This document shows, in pieces, positions 53,264 to 64,000 of a stretch of 64,000 nucleotides of DNA (within the stretch, counting starts at the first letter, position 1; each line of letters opens with the position of its first letter). The stretch lies in NCBI GenBank assembly GCA_024509875.1, contig JAMPIV010012252.1:310001-374000 (forward strand), written 5' to 3'. The notes under the pieces were generated by a model. The model searched no databases and was not told the origin of the DNA. It worked only from the letters and a program-made list of their open reading frames with translations. Source of the stretch: Oreohelix idahoensis. Taxonomy: Eukaryota > Mollusca > Gastropoda > Stylommatophora > Oreohelicidae. The position numbers and the translations under genes were made by a program.

Positions 53264-55423
53264 CACTGACAAACAACATTTTTCTTTCTTATATAAGAAT
53301 AAGTGTTCTTAGGTCAGTTTCTTGCGCTGATTTCAAATTTGAAATCCGTTTATCTCTATCACGTCGGGTTCTTAAGATATTTGTGAATAAATATATTTTT
53401 GGGAAACCGTTATTTGCTCCGTTTCATTTTTACTATATAACTTATTAAAAATTAATAAAATGCAAAATAATTCTACTTTTTATACTGCTAAAAGATGCAT
53501 GACATGTTACGTTATTTTTCAAATAGTTACTGTATTTTGAAATAATTCTGAGCGAAATATGGCTTCTAGAAGTTGTAGAAATTCGGCTGATCTGTTCTGT
53601 TACGTGTGCGGATATTTTACCGATTGTGTTCACCAGAAAAAACTTTACACCATTACTAAAGAAAGCATATGAACTTTATTTCGATTCGAAAGTTGATGAT
53701 GCAAATAAATCTTGGAAGCCAAATGCAGTTTGTTCGACTTGTGCAAATACATTGGCAGGTTGGTTACGAAAATCGCCGAACCATAAGTTGATGCCTTTTG
53801 GAGTGCCAGTAATACGGCGTGAGCCGACAAATCACGCTACTGATTGTTACTTCTGCTTGACAAATATCCATGGTTTCACTTTTAAAACTAGAAAGTCTGT
53901 TGTTTATCCAAATATTGAATCGGTTTCAAAACCAGTGCCTCATGATCCAATCACGTGTCCGATCCCAGTTCCACCAGAACAATATCCGTTGGACGTGAAT
54001 GAACCATCAGAAAGTGATAGTTTGCCTGCTTTAGAAACTAATTCTGACTCGGATTATATACCGGTGAATGATGGTGTTTACTTAGTTAACCATTCAGAAC
54101 TTTCAGATCTAATACGTGATCTCGCTCTTACCAAAGGATAAGCGACTCAAAGAATTGAATCTTTTAGCGCCAAATACTCTGATATCTAAATTTCGTCATA
54201 GACACAGAGAACGTGTTCAATACTTTGAGATGGATGATGACATTTGCTACTGCAAAGATGTAAATGGTCTAATGGTGCACCTCGGTCATGAGCACATAGT
54301 CAACGAATGGCGACTTTTCATCGACTCTTCCAAGACTAGTCTAAAAGCCGTGTTATTGCATAACAGAAATTTCTTTTCATCAATTCCAGTCGCCTACTCT
54401 GTTCATATGAAAGAAACTTATGACAATATGGCTATACTTTTGGCAAAAATAAAGTACAATGACTACCAATGGCGGATTTGTGGAGACCTAAAGGTCATTG
54501 CAATTCTCACGGGCATGCAGACTGGGTATACTAAATTTTGTTGTTTCCTATGTGAATGGGACAGCCGCAACAGACAGGAACATTATGCAAGAAAGGTGTG
54601 GCCTATCAGGGATCGTATGCAGCTCGGGCATAACAATGTAATACACGAGCCATTAGTTAACAAAGACAGCATCATTTTACCACCGTTACCGTACTTATAA
54701 AGTTGGGGCTCATGAAGAATTTTGTAAAAGCATTAGATAAAACGAGAAAAGTTTCCGCAAGTTAGCGATGCAAAGATAGAGGAAGGTATCTTTGTAAGAC
54801 CTCAGATTAGGAAAGTTATTGCAGACAAACAAATCGAGAACTTGTTACATGGTAGTGAACTTCGCGCATGGATGGCATTCAAATCGATCGTCTATAACTT
54901 TCTGGGAAATCACAAATCTGTCGACTATGTGCATATTGTTAAGCAGTGCATAGATGCATACAGAATTATGGGCTGTAACATGTCCCTCAAAATCCATTTG
55001 CTCGATTCGCATCTTGACTTTTTCCCTGACAACCTTGGCGAAGTCAGCGATGAACATGGAGAACGATTCCATCAAGATATCGCCATCAAGATATCGCCGT
55101 AATGGAGTCACGTTATCAAGGACGGTGGAGTGTGACCATGCTTGCCGATTATTGTTGGATGCTTCATCGTGATGTACCACATGCCATTCACCGACGAAAG
55201 TCGACTGCAAAGAAATTCAAGCCTACATAACTGTTATACTTCTTGTACGAATGATGTTGTAATACTGTATGGTTGTTAAAAAACTTCAATTGCGTATTTC
55301 TAGAAATTCCGACCTGATAGAGAAAAACGGTTTGCAGATTTAAAAACAGCGCATTAAAATTGACCAGAAAAACATAGAAATGTTAGAGAAAGAAAAAAAT
55401 AATTTTTTTTTTGTTAGCCAGTG
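53264..55423 (+). mobile_element. CACTG-ended DNA transposon (EnSpm/CACTA-like)
   Basis: 2160 bp starting CACTGACAAACAA and ending, read inward on the other strand, CACTGGCTAACAA: 12 of the first 15 terminal bases agree. The 3-bp target tta is duplicated at 53261-53263 and 55424-55426. The insertion lies inside a 42-bp tandem repeat whose unit reads through when the element is removed (gatcttttgatta|tc). CACTR...YAGTG ends with a 3-bp duplication are the EnSpm/CACTA (CMC) signature. It carries one broken gene, 53559-55230. Confidence 0.72.
53559..55230 (+). pseudogene. Broken transposase-like gene of a widespread 'uncharacterized' family
   Basis: Starts MASRSCRNSADLFCYVCG and ends at the TAA 55228-55230. 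I recognise the family from many cnidarian, mollusc and arthropod genomes as unannotated proteins. N-terminal Cys pairs (CYVCG, CSTC, CYFC) suggest zinc binding. The core has FIDSSKTSLKAVLLHN, WRICGDLKVIA, FCCFLCEWDSR and SDEHGERFHQD. The Asp in FIDSS, the Asp in CGDLK and a late Glu/His could be a DDE-type set (inference). Lesions: frame changes near 53610-53630, 54116-54140 and 54695, further breaks before 54842, and a 14-bp tandem duplication (atcaagatatcgcc) at about 55073-55100. Position inside a CACTG element argues that it is its transposase. Confidence 0.75.
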
Positions 55424-55770
55424 TTATCATGACAGCGTTCATGACAATAGTACCGATCTTTTGATTATCCGGACACGCTTTCAGGACAACAGTAACGATC
55501 TCATGATAATCCAGACCAACTTTCATGACAATAGTAATGATCTCTTAATTTTCCGGGCAAGATTTCATGACAACAGTAACGGTCTCATGTTTATCCACAC
55601 CAAATTTCATGACAGCAACAAGTGTCTCATGATTAAGCTGATCAACATTCATGACACGTCTACACCTCACGGTAGAAGAGGAACGACTAAGTAAGTAAGT
55701 AACATTCATGACAACAGTAACTATCTCTTAATTATCTGCACCAGCTTTCATGACAACAGCTGTACTCTCA
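55424..55770 (+). repeat. 42-bp tandem repeat, right part
   Basis: About seven imperfect units (catgacaacagtaacgatct catgattatccggac...), in the same orientation as 53105-53263. A 44-bp retrotransposon end interrupts it at 55657. Confidence 0.88.
55657..55700 (+). mobile_element. 44-bp non-LTR retrotransposon end
   Basis: Encodes TSTPHGRRGTTK followed by (TAAG)n, identical to the 3' terminus of the element at 38545. Flanked by a 13-bp duplication aacattcatgaca (55644-55656, 55701-55713). An extreme 5' truncation. Confidence 0.85.
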
Positions 55771-55899
55771 TGAAAAAAAAAAAACATCAACAGCATTTTG
55801 GATATTACCGGTGCCAAATCTTCTTCTAATGACCAACAAAATGATAAGCGCTATGCTAAGACAGAGAATCAATAATGTGGAATTAACGATAAAAACCAT

Positions 55900-56165
55900 G
55901 CAGGTGCCAGTGGAACGTAAGATGGGAAGATGACACTGGCTATGGGTAGGACATACACTGAGTAAACATTGATAGAATTACAAGGCAGTGTTTGGTATGG
56001 AATCCCAATGGTAAGTCAAGTAGAGGGAGACTGACAACCACAGACAGAAATGACAGGGATAAAGAAGACACCGTAAGACATTACGCTGATGGCACAAGAC
56101 AGAAGAACTTGGAATAAGTTTTATGACGGTATATTGTCCGTGTGGAGCTAAAGGGAAATGCTGAT
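55900..56165 (+). pseudogene. RTE-like 3' fragment
   Basis: Degraded plus-strand tail ending MAQDRRTWNKFYDGILSVWS, preceded by GHTLRK-like and GRPR-like remains. Confidence 0.6.
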
Positions 56166-56694
56166 GATATCCTAAACTGTTAAAAGCGCATATTATCCAT
56201 ATTTTATACTGTTGTGCATACGTATTTCTGTCACATAATTTGGTTCTCTTTCTTTTCCTCTCCGGCAGTATTGGTATTTTCGAGTCATTTACACTTCTTC
56301 CTGTAATAATTCGTCATGTCTGTTTACCTGACCATCCACGTTAATTTTTGGTAAAATTCTCTGGTACCAAACATGGGCGCGCCGGAGTAACACAAGTTCG
56401 CCCCAGCAGAAACCGACAAACTTACTGGCAGCTAAGTACAAACCTAAAAGCTGTCAAGTGAACTTTCAGAAACTGCCCTCAATATCCATAACATCACCCT
56501 GCGATGATAACCTTTTTTTAAAAAGAGAATTATTCATTTCACACTGTTAAATATAATTGATTATTAAAGTTGTTATCTGTATATATTCAAATTTATGGCT
56601 GATTTAATAGTTTTGAGTGTACTGCACCCGTATGTCTCAGTCATCTTAAATACACGTAAAACAGGGCTACTAAATTAAGATTTCACTGAATGAA
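56166..56694. other. Unassigned AT-rich region
   Basis: Nothing recognised. Confidence 0.45.
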
Positions 56695-56967
56695 ATCCGT
56701 TGGGGGCTTGAACGAGCTATACATAATAATTCTTCAGGCAGATACAAAGTTAACAATCGGTCAGTCCAATTCAGCATTGTTCTTGATTTCTGAATTATCT
56801 AATGAAGACTACCTCGAGAGAGAAGCATGATCAACCTTCTATCTATATCTCTGCCAACAGTACTCTTGTGCGAAGGTAGATACCTTTGAAGACCCACATT
56901 ATATACTCTAGGTTTTGGCCATTGTTGAACCATCATTGCAGAGCGAAGGGGAGGCAACCCGTGACAA
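56695..56967 (+). repeat. Unclassified 0.3-kb dispersed repeat, copy C
   Basis: Starts near cgttgggggcttgaacgagc and ends gggaggcaacccgtgaca; see copies at 23400 and 50901. Confidence 0.78.
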
Positions 56968-57124
56968 TTTACAACATTCTGCTTTGTTATGAATACTTAT
57001 TTCTAATGATTTATGAACAAGAGAAAGGCTATTAATTGATAGCTGACATCTTAACCACAATTAATGTGTTTTTTTTCCTTCAGAATAGTGGAAACTATTT
57101 TAAATAAAAGTTAATAAGAAACTT

Positions 57125-57480
57125 TTCTTCTCCTTCTTCGTTCGCAGATAACCACATCTGTCTCTCTTGTAAAGATGGCGTTCCGTCTAGGGCTTCTCTC
57201 GTCATTTGTGTTGGGGAATTCCATGCTGCCATCTTGCTCCTCTCATGAAGCCGACAGTCTTAGAGGACATGTTCTACTGTTTGTTCGTCCTGCCTCCTTT
57301 CCACATGGACACATATCTGTAAGTCCGCTTTTCATTTTGCCGAGTCTTTTTTATCTCAGTCTGCAATGGCCGGTTCAAGGTCAGAAAATTATCATGTGAT
57401 CTCTACTTGGTAATGTGTATTACGGTTCCGCTGTATCGGCCACTTGATGTTTCTTATATCATTCTGCTCTAAAGTTATTT
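57125..57480 (-). pseudogene. I-type non-LTR 3' fragment
   Basis: The minus strand encodes a degenerate C-x-C...EHVL-DC knuckle (CVHVERRQDEQTVEHVL then stop, DCRLHE) and an N-terminal IRNIKWPIQRN block. Pyrimidine runs on the plus strand (ttcttctccttcttcg) mark the 3' tail. Confidence 0.65.
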
Positions 57481-60400
57481 TTGATTATTGATTTGATATC
57501 TTCATGTTTTGCCCTGTCTCCTGTTTGCATCTAGTTGAAGCTAAATTGTAAAAACTATGGTTCCTGTCACAGAGGTTTTATGATCATTAAATTGCCTGTA
57601 TCCTCTTCTTTTTCTTTCACCCGTATCCTCTATTTTATTATCACTCTTTACCTTTTTCCTGTATTTTTCGCATCCATTCGTTTGCGAAAAATATTTTGTT
57701 CCCCATTCTCAACTTTACCGTTTTCTTTCTCATACTGGTAAACGCATTTATGACATAACGTATCAGTCTCTACACTAGACGGGAGAGCGTTAAAATGCAT
57801 TCTATTGAATTAGATGTCAGTGGACGATAGAACGTGTGAATACTCGTCTGGGCAGACAGAGATAGCAGACATGCGTCTGTATTTTTCTCATGTCACGGGC
57901 GTTTCGTCAGGCTAGTTCCCGGTTAGGTGTCATACCGTCTAGCATTTTCACCTGACACTAACGTTTCTCTCGGAGTGAAGTGTGATATGACATTCACGCA
58001 GCGCTCGGGAATGAGACATATAGTCTGGGTTTTTCCATGACACTCACGCTTCTCGGTCAGTTTGTTAACGTAGGTGTGAAGACGCCCTGGTGGCAGTTAC
58101 GGCATGCGTCTAAGTTACGTAAGTGTTAAAGACGGAAAGGGGAGATTATTTCGTTTTGCGAAATAAACGTTCACCTCTTTGTCTGTTTGATAGATATTAA
58201 CCAGAGTTTGAAACTAGATTTTCATTCTTGCTCCTAAATTTTGCAGTAGACAGATCGCTGTGCTAGATCAAATATCTGTGTTTTGGCGAAGTCTGAGTTT
58301 CTTGGCCATTTTGCCGAGCTCTAGACTACCATTAGATTGCAGTATTCTAGTTCATGGTTCAGTCTGTAGTTCTGTATGGAGGTAAATATATTATATTAAA
58401 TATCTAGTATTTTGTGAAGTGTTTAAAGTGATAATCGCTTATTTCATATTTCACTAGTTAGATTTGTTGCAGCGTGCTTAATTTATATAGTCTGTATTAT
58501 TTTATAGTGACGTGTTTCAGTGGAAAGCAGAATAAATTATAATTTCTAGCTTAAACAACAATGTAGCTATAATGAATTTAATTTAACTGCTAAATAATCT
58601 CAAGGGGACTATATTTATAAACTAATTTAAAATGCTAGATGCCTCATGAGTGTTGACGGAATACGTATGTATTCCTAATTCATGAGGATTGATGATTTTT
58701 AAATATAACTTATTGCACGGGAAGTTTTAAATGACAAGTCAAGCTGTACGCTTGCATTTTAAAAAAAACGTAAGTTATATTGAGTACATAATATGTAACA
58801 TATTTCATATGTGGTTTTTCTTTATTCAGTGAATACTGGGGTAACCCAAATTTTGCCGGCGTTTTTGTACAGAGACATACCTAATAAATGCTTATACTGG
58901 GCCTTTGAGCCAGTGCATATTTCTACACTAACTCTAATGTACATGCTGCCTTGTGGCGAGAAAAATTACAGAAATCTAAAACATTAACTTTCCGACATTG
59001 TTGACAAGTGTGTGGTGAACCAAGATTATTTGTTGAGAGAAGTTGTCCACCGGTCATCTTCCTAATTAAGGGAAACCTCGTGTTCTGACATTGTGTGCCC
59101 GTTTAAACCTAATTCTTACCTCGTTAGTCAAGTGACACTAACTGTAGTTTGAAATAAATATCGCATGAAGCAGACGCTCCCCAGATCTGCAGAGCTGGGA
59201 TCCGTTTCATTAGACGACAGTAACAGATAAAAAGTGTGTTAGTGTCCCAAAGTTTGCGCCAGACGGCGAACCGCAGCACGATTGTAAGTATATCAGGGCC
59301 CTGATGAAAGAACCGAGTGAAAGTAGACTGAAGGATGTTCTTTGTTTGAGTCACCCACGTTGTAACTTCCTTTATGCAAGTTATTGCTAACAATATTTAC
59401 CCCTAGAATTAAGTAGAGTATCAAGTCTGTCCATACCTTAAAAGGGGGAACCATAGACTCAATCATATGCATCTGTAACTCCTTGGGGTTATCACTTTTC
59501 TCTAACGGGACTGTGAGCTATATATCCAGGGGAGCACCATACAAACGGGTCTGTCACTATTGTAGCATTCCTTGATTTTTATGACTATGTGTATGCTTTT
59601 GATGTATGTGACAGACGAATTCAGCTGACCCTGATTGACCCTGAAGCGTTGGATGATATAGTACGACCCTTTGTAACGACCCCTTCGTATAGCATCAGTG
59701 CCCCCGAATATATTGTAACTTTTCGTCAAACGGGATTTTTTTCACCTGGACTCATTAGCTATGCAACCATTCCACGCAGATGGTCAACACGTTTGCTGAT
59801 TAATATGTGGACAGTTTATCTACCGTTCATTCTGGTCATCGCATTGAATTAAGGAGAGATTGAATCACGCCCACGGATATCTCTTGAGCAATCATATGCA
59901 GGTATTTTCATTAACTTGGCCAGTGGAGGGCTTTGCCAGCATCAAACGATAGTAGCGACCACGATCAAAGACACTGGGGGAGATCTCAGGAAGGACTGGC
60001 GGCATGCTATCAAAGGCAGTAGTGGTCCCTGAAACGAGCGACGCAAGTTTCCTGCCGGTATTTCGCATCTCGGTGTTAAACACGAAACCGATCGCAGTGG
60101 GAGCGAACGGGAAATCCGACGCGCAAGCAGCAGCGGAGATACGAGAGATCAGGGGCGGCATCTCTCTTTAGTCTGGCGGTCAAATCCCCAAAAGTCTCCT
60201 GAGATCAAAAACGGTGTCAAAATTTCACATGTCCCCCCAATCTTGCATTCCAGTTGTAGATATACAGACCATGAAGAAATGCATGTTATCACTCGTTGGC
60301 CAGTCCTTGACAGAAGCACTAGCGATATTGAAATCTTGTTATAGATTTTCCCCTGGATTTTCATATATATTTGCAGTGAATTCTATTCTGTGCAAAACGG

Positions 60401-61580
60401 TAAAATATAACTGTGGCTAGTGATCAGTGGTCTAGTTCATTCATTCTATTTCACTGGATTTTGTGTTAATTTAAATTTATTAAATTAAACCATCTCAATA
60501 GTTCCCAGTTGTAAATGTAATGTTATACCTGTTATATTATTTCCAAAAATAATAGAGGCTTAAATGTTAAAGTAACTTTTAAAGTTGCGAAGGAATTTAT
60601 AATTAATAAATTTAGTTAGGTCCTATATATATTGATGTGTGTTTTAACCATTAGAACTCGCGCAGTGTTTATTAAATACATAATTAAATACGCGAGGGTA
60701 TATATATAGTCTTAACGGGAAATTCATCGCGCTGTAGAATGTTATTTGATTTTTCGGTATATGACATGTCTTTTTCTTTCATACAGAGTGATCGTAACCT
60801 TTGCGATCCCAGCATAAAGAAAGCAATAAAGAAATCCTACATCTTAAAACTTCCAGAGATATTGATGAAACATTTTTTTAAATTTTATTCTTGTGGCGGT
60901 CCGATGCGACTTAGCTATCATAATTACATGAAAGAAAGCCTACCCAAGAACATTTAAATAAATCATCAAATTAACTTACAATCGGTAAGATAATCTGGAA
61001 GATGAACAATGCCAGTAGCGATATTTTATTTACTGCTCTGTTGTGAGAGAGTACCTATTTACCTGAACTGTGACTTGGCCTATTTTTCCTCACTGGATTT
61101 AAACCATACCGGTCAGTTGCAGTAGTGAATTTCTAAATACAATATCTAAATTAATATATAACAATATAGGGCATAACGGCAAAATAAGAAAGTATAAAAG
61201 AATTTTCTGCTAGAACTGTTGGTATCGCCTACGCCTTCAGATTATTTGCTAACGAATAGCCGAACAAAACGGTACCCAAATTTTTCAAATTCGTCCTTGA
61301 CATAATCACTTTTTCTAGTTCTAAGAAAATTGTTCCTAAAAATGCATTGTGGAACGTGGAGGGGAAAAGATAGATGAAATGCTAATTCGTTTCGCATTGA
61401 TTTTAAACTAAAAGCCAATACTAGCACAGGGGCATGCCTTGCCTTAGGGGTTTCCCCAAAATACGAGGGAAAAGTTAGAACATGCAGACAACTCGTGTCA
61501 CAAAAACAACCTTAGCTCTTATTTCAAAGGACGTAATTATCACGTAAATAGAGAAGACAGCACATGGAAAAGAATTGAAC
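57481..61580. other. Four kilobases without recognised features
   Basis: AT-rich sequence. The plus-strand stretch 59589-59852 (87 residues, DVCDRRIQLTLIDPEALDD) and the minus-strand stretch 59892-60161 (89 residues) are the least random-looking frames, but neither shows a family motif. The more GC-rich patch 59900-60230 differs in base composition from its surroundings. Confidence 0.4.
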
Positions 61581-61599
61581 GTGTAGTAGACTAAAAATA

Positions 61600-63250
61600 A
61601 AAAACACTAACTTAGAAAAAAAAACTGTGTACTTCTGAACCAAGCCAACTAGTCCCATATAAATTGTATATTCGTGTACCTTAGGACTTGTTGACAAAGA
61701 ATATGGTAATAGTTACGCAAATAGTCCATTAATTAACTAATTATAGCCATAATACTATAGTGGACCCGACCAGACTGTCAAGTAAAGATCATGCCTGCTT
61801 GCAATTTTTTATGGCATGTTTTGAAAAAAAAACGACTTTGGGTAAATGAGGTTAAAAGGTACGGGATATTTGATTGGGTGGATTTTAAAGGAAGGCGAAG
61901 TATGATTGGTTGACCTAAAACTAAAAATATATTTGCCTTGGAAACATATTGGGAGTTGTTATTTGAAACGATAGATTCAAAAATAAATGTAAACATGGTC
62001 CCATTGGACAAAGCAGTAGATACTGGTACGAAACGGGGACTGTTCACTGCCATTTCAAGTAAATTTTGTGTAAAGCAAGATCGATGAGAGCAGGCGGAGA
62101 AATTTTCTAACATAGGAAAAGCCTGGACATAGGGCAGATCGAAAATGTGCCACATTGCCTAGTCATCGTTTACTTGTGTTATTTCCTTGCATCTGTGGTA
62201 AGATTGATTTTCTTAACATTTTATTTAAAATAAAATTTGAATGTGAAATACTAACATACGACTGTAAGTAAGTGAGTCTATGGCAGACTCAAAACAGAGT
62301 CTAGAGATTGATCCAGCACATGAAAGACTATCAGAGAGGTGTAGACCAACTAAACTATATAGGATTATCATCAGGAGCATAATACCTATCCTATTGTATG
62401 GACAACAGATTATTGCTGGAATTGCAGAGGCGTTGTAACTATTAGGGGAGAGGAATACTGGTATACCTGGTCACATCAAAAGAAACTGGTGAAAGGGATT
62501 GTCGTAAAGAGCTGATCTTGCATGTTTGTTTGTAATGTGCCTGTACTGGTTGTTGAGTATTATTGTAGGCTGTTGATTACGAAGGAGGCATATCCTTCTG
62601 ATTTCAGAGGGTTTTGTTTGCTGTCAATAACTGGTGCCAGACTACAGTGGGACGATATATTCATGCCACAGTCTTGCTTTTTTCGGAGACAACTGTAAAC
62701 CACCATAATCCTTGAAGAAGTGGGAGCTGAAGGTTGTCGTTCAGCGAAGTGCAGGAAGATTCCTACATCATATTACAAAGATAGGTGCATGTTTCGGCAC
62801 CTGATCGCTCAACTAACATTATATTACAAATAAGAAACTGGGAATAGTGATATAAACATTCCATCAGTGTCCACAAAAACTTAAAACAACATGCAGAGAT
62901 GATGATAATAAACAATCAACCAGTGTATACTAGAAGTCACCTCAGTTAGATAATACAACTACACCCTTATATAATAATATGTGTATTATGGTCAGAAGAC
63001 CCATTGTGTAAATTGATTGATGTAATTAATTTCTATGATTTCACTTTTGATTATCAGTCCTGATTCCAAATAAATTACATTCAGGACAATAAATTGAAAA
63101 ACATTAACTTTACCAAACTTTCATCCACTGACTTATTAAAGATAGTCTTTTAAAGTGTAGTTCGTATGTGATTGTCGTGGTACTGTTGTGTTGTATTAGA
63201 TAATAAAATAATTTGTGTAATTGTTTATATGTTCAGTTGGTTAATGCAAC
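61600..63250 (+). repeat. LTR-like region related to 17205-19434
   Basis: Blocks match the solo LTR at 17205: cttgttgacaaagaatatg (61690), gattgg boxes (61870-61910), cctggacata (62122), the donor tgtg|gtaag (62198) and the acceptor tccttctgatttcag (ending 62607). Borders and target duplication were not found; similarity fades near 63250. Confidence 0.55.
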
Positions 63251-64000
63251 CTTACACTAACATTTCATGTCGTAAATTTATTTTGAGAGAATGAGTCTTA
63301 GAAATAGTAGTCCGGTTTAGAGTGTAGAATGATGGTGAAAGGCTCAGTGATAGGAAAAGGTTAGCGAGTAGATATGATGCTCCACAGAGTGCTGGAGGAG
63401 AGTAAAGACAGACTTATTTACGACAAATCGTTTCTCTCAATCTTCTCTTCCACTCTCCTGGTCAAACAATTATTTGCCAGTTTTCCAGACACACATCTGC
63501 GCTCACACCGATTTGGTGCTTCAGACACACAGACGACGTAGATACAACTATCTTAAACAAATATGAGGGATTTGGGCCTTGGTAGTCCAACACAGTACTA
63601 TGTATGTTTATGCTGTTTATTAGCATTAAACTCAATCACAACATCCAACAGGTGTTACATAAAAATTATCATAAGTACCGAAAAATACAATTAACAAGGT
63701 GAGGATTGGGTAAAGAAGATTGGTATCGACTAAGCCCTTCCCGCTTATTAGACAAAGGTAAACCCAGTCCCAAGATAGATAGTTATCAGGAACATAGGTA
63801 ATGTAACCTAACAATGAAGTTAATTACTCTGAAAGAGATGTTACAATATTAGGTATGGTGGTAGACTAAAATACTGTTATCCCAATTGTGTCTTCCCTTT
63901 ACTAAGCAAAGAAAAAAAGGGGGGGGGGATAAAACAGAGTTAACAAATTATCCCACTTAAAGGAACAATGCAGGGTATTAAAAAAAAACGTATTACCCGG
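63251..64000. other. Unassigned region
   Basis: No recognised feature. A G run at 63920-63928 and an A run near 63981 are the only low-complexity parts. Confidence 0.45.

Noticed and set aside
59589..60161. Two opposite-strand ORFs of 87-89 residues as possible host exons
   Set aside because: No family motif and no convincing splice-site arrangement; kept only as unassigned sequence.

Overview
The window is non-coding, repeat-dominated animal DNA. It is AT-rich, has no operon-like gene packing, holds long microsatellites and satellites, and every protein I recognise belongs to a transposable element. The mix of Gmr1-like LTR retrotransposons, I-type and RTE-like non-LTR elements, a tRNA-derived SINE and a CACTG-ended DNA transposon suits an invertebrate, perhaps a mollusc; that assignment is inference. 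I found no convincing host gene.

Layout, left to right. 1-14550 is a three-layer nest. The outermost layer is a non-LTR retrotransposon with reverse transcriptase and RNase H, whose 5' part lies off the window. A full-length LTR retrotransposon (2234-14060, 5-bp target duplication gtggg) splits its RNase H. That element was in turn hit by a solo LTR (8102-9788, duplication cctgg). Its order is gag - protease - integrase - reverse transcriptase - RNase H, with integrase before reverse transcriptase as in the Gmr1 group of Ty3/gypsy elements. 14745-24461 holds many decayed 3' ends of non-LTR elements, mostly on the minus strand, a diverged solo LTR (about 17205-19434), a SINE and a 0.3-kb unclassified repeat. 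24468-27343 is a 32-bp minisatellite split by a 2.1-kb solo-LTR-like insertion. 27976-29975 and 32505-32935 are GAT-rich satellites, and 31783-32142 is a long (AT)n tract. 33280-40361 carries more non-LTR, SINE and MITE remnants.

40966-50221 is a second Gmr1-like element on the minus strand (duplication ctatc). Its reverse transcriptase is about 95% identical to that of the first, but its LTRs are very different and the catalytic core of its integrase has been replaced by unrelated sequence. 53264-55423 is a DNA transposon with CACTG...CAGTG ends and a 3-bp duplication, inserted in a 42-bp tandem repeat. It carries a broken copy of a protein family that I know from many animal genomes as 'uncharacterized'. 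The rest, to 64000, is mostly unassigned AT-rich DNA with one more LTR-related region (about 61600-63250).

The most interesting signals are: a donor/acceptor splice-site pair at the same place inside seven LTR or LTR-like sequences of at least four lineages; the CACTG element and its orphan transposase; the chimeric integrase of element 2; and the nested insertions, whose boundaries can be read to the base.
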